Shown piece after piece: positions 6,822 through 11,095 of a DNA stretch of 11,095 nucleotides. Every line of letters begins with the position of its first letter. Position 1 is the stretch's first letter. Where the stretch lies: NCBI GenBank assembly GCA_029244465.1, contig JAQWQN010000185.1:1-11095 (forward strand). The letters run 5' to 3'. Position numbers and translations under genes: made by a program. Below the pieces are notes generated by a model. The model saw only the letters and a program-made list of their open reading frames with translations, made no database searches and was not told where the DNA came from. The stretch is from Pseudomonadales bacterium. GTDB lineage: Bacteria > Pseudomonadota > Gammaproteobacteria > Pseudomonadales > Azotimanducaceae.

Positions 6822-6973
6822 TGTTTTGATCTGGATGCTTCAACTTGTCCGCTGTGCGAGGGCTCGCTAAGGGCGGTGTCGATTAGCGCTGAAAGGTCAG
6901 CCTGAGAGACCTTTTGTGCGCAGATGGTCAGAATTTTCGCAAACTCATTGTCGAGTATTTTTTTGGTACTCAA
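6809..6973 (-). CDS. Possible 54-residue ORF overlapping the end of the degenerate GT2 gene
   Basis: A TTG at 6971-6973 opens a 54-codon frame that overlaps the last codons of the glycosyltransferase above it. The segment DNEFAKILTICAQKVSQADL would form an amphipathic helix. A GAGG lies only 3 bases before the TTG, which is too close to be ideal. No family is recognised. It could be a small translationally coupled third gene of the operon or a chance frame. Confidence 0.22.
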   Translation of the reverse strand: MSTKKILDNEFAKILTICAQKVSQADLSALIDTALSEPSHSGQVEASRSKHACR

Positions 6974-7910
6974 TAACCTCTGCCACCCTGTATTCCGGTA
7001 AGTCCTTGGCATGGGAAAAGATAATGATCTCGCCGACAAGCCCCACAGCAACGATTTGAAGGCCCAATACAATGCCGAGAGCTCCCAGGAACAGGCCTGG
7101 GCGGTCGCCCAATTGGACCCCGTATGCGAGCCTTTCGAAGGTAACCCAACTCAAAACGAGAGCACCCATGAGAAAGGTTGTGGCACCGACAAACCCAAAG
7201 AAGCGCAATGGTTTTTTAGTGAACCGAATTAAGAAGAGAGCAGTCAGGATATCCAATAGACGGCGCATATAGGTGCCGGGGGCATAGACTTTTAGAGACC
7301 TATCTGTGTGCGCCGGTTTGACCGCAACGGCCCCAATGTTAAAGCCCAGGCGATAGGCAAGCTGAGGTAAGAATCGATTCATATCGCCATACAGGTCAAT
7401 TTCCTCCGTCACGCGCCTGCGTAAAGCCCGAACTTCACACGTCACGTCAGCGATGCCTAGATCAACAACAACGCTATTTGCCAGGAAACTAAATGCTTTA
7501 GCCTGGACACGATTGAACCATGGTTCACCTGTGCGTATGCGTTGTGCAATGACAACATCATGTTCCGCTAGACCGGCGATAACGTTGGGGATTTCCTCTG
7601 GCGCAATCTGCCCATAGGGCGTGAGGATCAGGATGTTAGAACCAGAGCTGGCAGACAAGCCAGTCGATAGCGCAGTGGCGTCACCGAAGAATTTGGGTAG
7701 CCTAATTTTTTTACAGGAGCGGTTATTTGATATAGTCGTGTCTATCATTTTCTCAACGCTATCCGCACATCGATCGAGTACGTAGATGACCTCGTAAGCC
7801 TCTGAGCAGGCGGCGATGTTTTTTAGGTACGCTGCGTTCAGCTGTAATAACTCTTCGCTACGTTCAACAATAGGAACGACAACCGAAAGTTCTAAGCTTG
7901 ACATTGACAT
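6945..7910 (-). CDS. GT2-like membrane protein with degenerate catalytic motifs (partner of the upstream GT2)
   Basis: A 321-residue protein with the same layout as DPM1/GtrB/ArnC-like enzymes: a GT-A domain (about residues 6-225) followed by two membrane helices (about 237-258 and 272-298). The catalytic signatures are altered. The usual VDDGS.D becomes VLDRCADS (44-51), keeping only D46 and D50. The metal-binding DxD becomes Y99-G100-Q101 in LTPYGQIAPEEI. The later RFLPQLA segment (179-185) is preserved. It is probably catalytically inactive or uses altered chemistry, perhaps serving as a partner or scaffold for the normal GT2 just upstream. The ribosome binding site AAGGAG (7914-7919) overlaps the stop of that gene, implying translational coupling. 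The second ATG (7902-7904) has better spacing (9 bases) than the first (3 bases), so the protein may begin at residue 3. Confidence 0.85.
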   Translation of the reverse strand: MSMSSLELSVVVPIVERSEELLQLNAAYLKNIAACSEAYEVIYVLDRCADSVEKMIDTTISNNRSCKKIRLPKFFGDATALSTGLSASSGSNILILTPYGQIAPEEIPNVIAGLAEHDVVIAQRIRTGEPWFNRVQAKAFSFLANSVVVDLGIADVTCEVRALRRRVTEEIDLYGDMNRFLPQLAYRLGFNIGAVAVKPAHTDRSLKVYAPGTYMRRLLDILTALFLIRFTKKPLRFFGFVGATTFLMGALVLSWVTFERLAYGVQLGDRPGLFLGALGIVLGLQIVAVGLVGEIIIFSHAKDLPEYRVAEVIEYQKNTRQ

Positions 7911-7913
7911 AGA

Positions 7914-7919
7914 CTCCTT
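7914..7919 (-). promoter_or_regulatory. Ribosome binding site AAGGAG overlapping the upstream stop codon
   Basis: On the minus strand the TAA of the upstream GT2 gene runs directly into AAGGAG. It serves the downstream GT2-like gene, 3 bases from its first ATG and 9 from its second. This arrangement indicates translational coupling of the two glycosyltransferase genes. Confidence 0.75.
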
Positions 7920-8859
7920 ACTGGCCGGCGCGTGAGCGGCTGAGCTTTGTAAAATCTAGTTTGTCACCTGTATGCACTAGAAGCTCGCACAAGATACCCC
8001 AGAATAGCCAAATTAACGCACTGACAAAACAAAGCGTCGAAATTGAGAAAGCGATCATTGAATTTTGGGACACACTAAACAGAGTAGCAACGACGCCTAC
8101 GAGGGCGAAGACAATGGCAAACTTCCCAAAATAGTGCAGGGGTTTGGATATCGTCGATAAAATAGTTTTAATGGCCAACAAGTCTAAGGCAACCTTGTAA
8201 ATTCGCGAAAGCCCATACTTAGATTCGCCAAATTGTCGAGGGTGATGGCGAACTTTCATTTCGTGCAGTTTGATCCCGACCATCGAACTCATGGCGGGTA
8301 TAAAGCGGTGCATCTCTGCATAAAGTGGGACACGCTTAATAACGTCTGCACGATAGGCTTTTAACGAGCAGCCATTGTCCTTGATGGGCACGCCCGTGGT
8401 GTGTGCGATGAGTTTGTTGGCGACGATAGAAGGGATTTTTCGTGAAAAGAGCTTGTCCTGGCGCTTGTGTCGCCAACCAACCACGAGATCGTAGCCTTCG
8501 TCAATTTTGTTAAGAAATGCGCCAATATCTGCGGGGTCGTTCTGCAAATCGCCATCCATAGTCACTAATATTTGGCCGCGAGCATAGTCAATACCTGCCG
8601 CCATGGCAGGTGTTTGACCGTAGTTGCGGCGAAAGGAGACAACTCTGAGTTCCGGGTTTTGAGCCACTAATGCACGTGCTAACACGAGCGTGTCATCTGA
8701 ACTGCCGTCATCGACAAGAACCACCTCAAAACTGCACGCCAGCGTCCGCATTTCGTGGAAGATTTTGTCGACCAGCAAACCAATGCACTCTTCCTCATTG
8801 AAGAGCGGGACAATGACAGATACGCGAGGCTTGGACTTAGCATTTTCCATCGGTCGCAT
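7918..8859 (-). CDS. GT2 membrane glycosyltransferase, DPM1/GtrB/ArnC type
   Basis: Predicted polyprenyl-phosphate glycosyltransferase that moves a sugar from a nucleotide donor to a lipid carrier at the inner face of the cytoplasmic membrane. About 313 residues from the ATG at 8857-8859. The GT-A domain begins with VSVIVPLFNEEE. VDDGSSDD supplies D50 and D51, and TMDGDLQNDP supplies the DxD aspartates D102 and D104. NYGQTPAMAAGID, HRFIPAM and RQFGESKYGLSR are all family hallmarks. Two C-terminal membrane helices lie at about 244-261 and 270-292. The start is uncertain: TTG at 8892, ATG at 8859 and ATG at 8850 are all in frame and none has a clear Shine-Dalgarno. The gene leads a two-gene operon with the degenerate GT2 7 bases downstream. 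A role in lipopolysaccharide, O-antigen or exopolysaccharide modification is likely, but the sugar is unknown. Confidence 0.92.
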   Translation of the reverse strand: MRPMENAKSKPRVSVIVPLFNEEECIGLLVDKIFHEMRTLACSFEVVLVDDGSSDDTLVLARALVAQNPELRVVSFRRNYGQTPAMAAGIDYARGQILVTMDGDLQNDPADIGAFLNKIDEGYDLVVGWRHKRQDKLFSRKIPSIVANKLIAHTTGVPIKDNGCSLKAYRADVIKRVPLYAEMHRFIPAMSSMVGIKLHEMKVRHHPRQFGESKYGLSRIYKVALDLLAIKTILSTISKPLHYFGKFAIVFALVGVVATLFSVSQNSMIAFSISTLCFVSALIWLFWGILCELLVHTGDKLDFTKLSRSRAGQ

Positions 8860-9318
8860 GATAAAGCGAATCTTTTTTGTTGTTAGAGCCAAATTGTAAG
8901 TGAAAACATAACCGTCGTCCTTTTACGACGATGTTCTTTATTGGTTTTTCGGACGGCCAACTGAGTATCAAAACAGTTTGCTGAAAATAGTACGAAACAG
9001 GAAAAGCGTTTTGCCCGAGCGATGTGGGTAGAAGACTGCGCGTCAAATCAGATCGCGGGGCAGCAAAGAGGTCAACCGCATGGGCTAAAACTTTTTATTG
9101 GAAGCCGGGTTAGTGGGTCTAGAATTTCGTTAATCTTGAAAGGACCATTTGTGACGCGCATGAACCAATTATTGCGCCTCTACAGGTCAGCCCTCGATAC
9201 CGATGAGACCTTTAGCATGCAGGCATCGTCCGCATTCGAATGGATTTTTGATTTGTGCATTGGAAGATCCGAACAAACATGCCATCGTCACATCACTTAT
9301 CAGCAAGTAGAGTTTTAT
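8860..9318. other. Divergent region between the GT2 operon and the DUF2797 gene
   Basis: About 460 bases. Start signals for both flanking genes should lie here, but no promoter is close enough to consensus to call. A short perfect hairpin sits at 8913-8930. The plus-strand frame of the DUF2797 gene stays open back to an ATG at 9022. The extra 99 residues do not resemble the family and are not accepted as coding. Confidence 0.4.
8913..8930. repeat. Short perfect hairpin upstream of the GT2 operon
   Basis: CGTCGT (8913-8918) pairs with ACGACG (8925-8930) across a 6-base loop. On the plus strand the loop holds a CCTTTT run. It lies about 55 bases upstream of the first glycosyltransferase start, in the likely leader. 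It may be an operator or a leader stem; function is unproven. Confidence 0.3.
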
Positions 9319-10152
9319 ATGCACGAAATCTGGTCCGGAACTTTTTCTAAAATGCGTACTGAGGCCACGGATCCAGTGACTTACCATTTAATGGATGGTT
9401 GCTTTGATTGCACAGCACGTGCAGACGAACTGGTGGTTAACGCGTTGCTTGGTAAGCAGGTGCGTATCACTTTTGAAGGCAACATCCGTTGCGTTGCATG
9501 TGGTCGAAAAACCAAGAAGACCTTCAATCAAGGTTACTGCTTCCCCTGCAGCCAAAAGTTGCCGGAAACCGACATCTGCATGATAAAGCCGGAACTGTGC
9601 CACTACTTCAACACGGAGAAGCCATGCCGGGATGAGGCCTTCGCGCAGCGGGTCTGTTTCAAACCCCATGTGCTCTACATCAGTCTGACCTCGGGTTTTA
9701 AAGTGGGCATCACGCGGCGTCAGAATGTACCTAGCCGCTGGATGGATCAGGGCGCTGTGCGGGCTATCCCCCTGGGAGAAATGCCCAGCAGAAGGGATGT
9801 CGGGCTTCTAGAGATTCAACTGGCCAAGAATTTTCAAGACAAAACACATTGGATGCGCATGCTGAAAGAGAAATCGCCCGAGGGCGATATCCAGCAAGCC
9901 GCCGATACACTCATGGGCATGATCGAGGAGATTGCTCCTGAGGGCTTCGAGCCACGCCCCACTCGTGAGCTTCATGAGTTTCATTATCCAGTGACGGAGT
10001 ATCCCGAGAAGGTAAAAAGTGTGAACCTCGACAAAATACCGGAGGTCGAAGGCACTCTCTTAGGCATCAAAGCCCAGTACTGGATTTTGGATTGCGGCGT
10101 TATCAATATCCGGAAATACACTGGATACGAAGTGACGCTCTATTCAGACTGA
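9319..10152 (+). CDS. DUF2797 family protein with zinc-ribbon-like cysteines
   Basis: A 277-residue protein of uncharacterised family DUF2797, recognised by its pattern. It begins MHEIWSGTFSKM. CVACGRKTKKTF places a CxxC at C58/C61, and GYCFPCSQKL another at C74/C77. Further cysteines lie at 87, 94, 103 and 113. A conserved block reads YISLTSGFKVGIT, then PSRWMDQGA, at about 120-146. The paired CxxC motifs suggest a zinc ribbon. The YI..SG.KVGIT...RW...GA block resembles the core of GIY-YIG nuclease folds, which would hint at nucleic-acid binding or cleavage; this is inference. The start at 9319 matches the family's normal N-terminus and has a weak GAG about 6 bases before it. An in-frame ATG at 9022 would add 99 residues of doubtful value. 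It is divergent from the glycosyltransferase pair. Confidence 0.85.
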   Translation: MHEIWSGTFSKMRTEATDPVTYHLMDGCFDCTARADELVVNALLGKQVRITFEGNIRCVACGRKTKKTFNQGYCFPCSQKLPETDICMIKPELCHYFNTEKPCRDEAFAQRVCFKPHVLYISLTSGFKVGITRRQNVPSRWMDQGAVRAIPLGEMPSRRDVGLLEIQLAKNFQDKTHWMRMLKEKSPEGDIQQAADTLMGMIEEIAPEGFEPRPTRELHEFHYPVTEYPEKVKSVNLDKIPEVEGTLLGIKAQYWILDCGVINIRKYTGYEVTLYSD

Positions 10153-10323
10153 GCGCTGCCTAGAATCCGGGCCAGCATGACTTTTTGAAGCACCGCAAAC
10201 GATGAGCGATTAACCAGTATGCGGCAATGGATCACTTGCATTAATGAACGGTTCGGTGATTTTCCACATCGCAATTCTGGCCCTTATTTTGGACCCCACT
10301 TACCGCAGCCTGCGCTGGCAGAG

Positions 10324-10352
10324 CCGGGGTAGCAATCCGTTTGTTACCCCGG
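10324..10352 (+). terminator. GC-rich stem-loop, possible terminator for the DUF2797 gene
   Basis: CCGGGGTA (10324-10331) pairs perfectly with TACCCCGG (10345-10352) across a 13-base loop and is followed by ACTTTT. The stem is strong but the loop is large and the T-tract short. It sits about 170 bases after the DUF2797 stop. Intrinsic termination on the plus strand is plausible but not certain. Confidence 0.4.
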
Positions 10353-10362
10353 ACTTTTGACG

Positions 10363-10434
10363 ATGTTTGTAATGTTTGCAGTGATACTGTCGGTGGTGTT
10401 TGTGCTGATGCGCAACGTGTCTCGTTCAGGGTAA
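10363..10434 (+). CDS. Possible 23-residue hydrophobic peptide
   Basis: The ATG at 10363 opens a 23-codon frame reading MFVMFAVILSVVFVLM then RNVSRSG. It would form one membrane helix with a basic tail, the form typical of small bacterial membrane proteins. There is no Shine-Dalgarno, and it begins 10 bases after the stem-loop at 10324-10352. Chance is a serious alternative. Confidence 0.15.
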   Translation: MFVMFAVILSVVFVLMRNVSRSG

Positions 10435-10601
10435 GTACCGACGAAGAATTTAGTGCAAGCGGTTTTTTCTCTGCTTGCCGGAGTACACGTATCATTGAAA
10501 AGAGTTCTTCAGGCATGCAAGGTTTTGTCTGTTCAGGCCTTTGCTGCCCGCTGTTCTTGAAATACTTCCGCTACGGTGTTCTCCATGAGGTGTCGACCAG
10601 G

Positions 10602-10976
10602 CTATTCGCCAAGGTAGGCAACAAAGTCTATTTCAACAACGAGACCCGCTGCGGCAAGCGAGGTCACGCCGACTGCGGTACCTGATGCATATTCCGCACC
10701 TTGCTCGTCAAACCACGCTACAAGCAGTGGGTAACCCATATTGAACTCGTTCCAATCTGTGACGAATGAATTCACTTTTACAATGTGGGTGGCGTTGGCG
10801 TCGTGCTTATTCAGTATTATGGTAAGGCGCGCAATAATCTTTGCCATTTGCCGTTTGCCATCGAGAGGCGCGTACACGGATCCGTCATCATTGAACGCAG
10901 TGAGGCCACCAATGTACAGGTAATCTCCAGCGAGAGTCGCTGAGGCGACACCGTATCCGCTGTACAATTTCCTCAT
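10602..10976 (-). CDS. RidA/YjgF-family protein lacking the imine-deaminase arginine
   Basis: A 124-residue Rid-superfamily protein, near the usual length for the family. Visible features are GDYLYIGGLTAF (17-28), a central helix region, THIVKVNSFVTDW (63-75), a TAVGVTSLA segment (100-108) and the closing VVEIDFVAYLGE. RidA proper has an essential arginine (R105 in E. coli) just before the S/T at this point. Here G99 stands in its place, so 2-aminoacrylate/imine deaminase activity is unlikely, as in the non-deaminase Rid subgroups. The ATG at 10976 has only a weak upstream site. The frame is open upstream (reading TAALAAPPGSRTDDSEA just before the ATG) until a TGA inside a repeated segment. 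The true start may have been lost or displaced by the duplication described at 10999-11095. Confidence 0.82.
   Translation of the reverse strand: MRKLYSGYGVASATLAGDYLYIGGLTAFNDDGSVYAPLDGKRQMAKIIARLTIILNKHDANATHIVKVNSFVTDWNEFNMGYPLLVAWFDEQGAEYASGTAVGVTSLAAAGLVVEIDFVAYLGE
10803..10872. repeat. 70-bp direct repeat, copy 1 (inside the RidA-like gene)
   Basis: These 70 bases recur exactly at 11026-11095, offset by 223 bp. The left boundary is sharp: bases 10801-10802 and 11024-11025 differ. The right boundary is not visible because copy 2 reaches the window edge. Copy 1 encodes residues 36-58 of the RidA-like protein and ends exactly at the H58 codon. Confidence 0.95.
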
Positions 10977-10998
10977 TGCTTCACTGTCGTCGGTTCGA

Positions 10999-11095
10999 CT
11001 ACCAGGTGGTGCGGCGAGAGCGGCTGTGCTTATTCAGTATTATGGTAAGGCGCGCAATAATCTTTGCCATTTGCCGTTTGCCATCGAGAGGCGCG
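10999..11095 (-). pseudogene. Truncated duplicate of the RidA-like gene, enters from the right edge
   Basis: On the minus strand, from the window edge to 11026, the sequence encodes residues 36-58 of the RidA-like protein without change (PLDGKRQMAKIIARL and following). After H58 the frame continues for 8 unrelated codons and ends at a TAG (10999-11001). Because the offset is 223 bp, not a multiple of three, the duplicate cannot read into the downstream copy in frame. It is therefore a truncated gene fragment, or the original 5' half of a gene broken by an internal tandem duplication. Confidence 0.7.
11026..11095. repeat. 70-bp direct repeat, copy 2 (truncated by the window edge)
   Basis: Identical to 10803-10872 over all 70 visible bases. 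If the repeat continues, the duplicated unit would be 10803-11025 (223 bp), covering the first 58 codons of the RidA-like gene plus 49 bases upstream. It could also be an assembly artefact if the window ends at a contig end. Confidence 0.95.

Larger units (their letters stand above)
6316..6944. other. Long stretch without a convincing gene
   Basis: About 630 bases between the cupin (minus) and the end of the glycosyltransferase pair (minus). It holds a hairpin (6720-6745), a 20-bp tandem duplication (6782-6821) and a possible small minus-strand ORF (6809-6973). The part from about 6600 to 6690 is unusually G-rich on the plus strand. Translations of both strands show only short frames without family-like segments. 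The cupin promoter should lie near its left end. Confidence 0.4.
10153..10601. other. Intergenic stretch, no convincing gene
   Basis: About 450 bases between the DUF2797 gene (plus) and the end of the RidA-like gene (minus), so mainly a convergent 3' region. It holds a GC-rich stem-loop (10324-10352) and a short hydrophobic plus-strand ORF (10363-10434). There is also a 17-codon minus-strand frame at 10533-10586 (MENTVAEVFQEQRAAKA), faintly like the start of some aldehyde dehydrogenases, that ends at a TGA. None is convincing. Confidence 0.4.

Noticed and set aside
9022..9318. 99-residue N-terminal extension of the DUF2797 protein
   Set aside because: The extension does not resemble the family, which normally begins close to the GTFSKM-like segment. 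I also looked in the other plus-strand frames for a YeaC-type gene, which can sit by DUF2797, and found none.
10241..10685. Overlapping open frames on both strands (10241-10516 minus and 10341-10685 plus)
   Set aside because: Neither resembles a family, neither has a ribosome binding site, and the plus frame runs into the antisense of the RidA-like gene.

Overview
The window looks like a chromosomal or metagenomic segment from a proteobacterium, most likely a marine-type gammaproteobacterium. That guess rests on mixed base composition, Shine-Dalgarno-led genes, and the mix of families present: an SSS symporter, an N-acyl-D-amino-acid deacylase, a TauD-type dioxygenase and a DUF2797 protein. 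No rRNA, tRNA, CRISPR array or recognisable transposase was seen.

Left part (1-5354). A sodium:solute symporter (minus strand, running off the left edge) is divergent from a D-aminoacylase-family amidohydrolase, with a 257-bp regulatory region between them. Downstream on the plus strand come a TauD/TfdA-type Fe(II)/2-oxoglutarate dioxygenase and a lipoprotein with a complete metallo-beta-lactamase metal site. The spacing is wide (about 350 and 270 bp), so these need not form one operon. The symporter-deacylase pair suggests uptake and hydrolysis of an N-acylated amino acid or related amide. The true substrate cannot be read from sequence.

Middle (5355-6944). A decayed VOC/glyoxalase-like gene on the minus strand carries two in-frame stops. 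Next to it is an intact small secreted cupin with a TTG start. A roughly 630-bp stretch with no clear gene follows, holding a hairpin and a perfect 20-bp tandem duplication.

Right part (6945-11095). A tightly coupled minus-strand pair of membrane GT2 glycosyltransferases follows. The upstream protein is a normal DPM1/GtrB/ArnC-like enzyme. Its partner has the same architecture but has lost the DxD-type catalytic motif, so an active/inactive pair is plausible. Divergent from it is a DUF2797 protein with paired CxxC motifs and a GIY-YIG-like segment. The window closes with a RidA-family gene that lacks the imine-deaminase arginine. Part of that gene is repeated exactly 223 bp upstream: either a real internal tandem duplication or an assembly artefact at a contig end.

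I found no clear new defence or mobile system. The observations most worth following are the degenerate GT2 partner, the broken or duplicated RidA locus, the VOC pseudogene, and the inverted repeats between the symporter and the deacylase.
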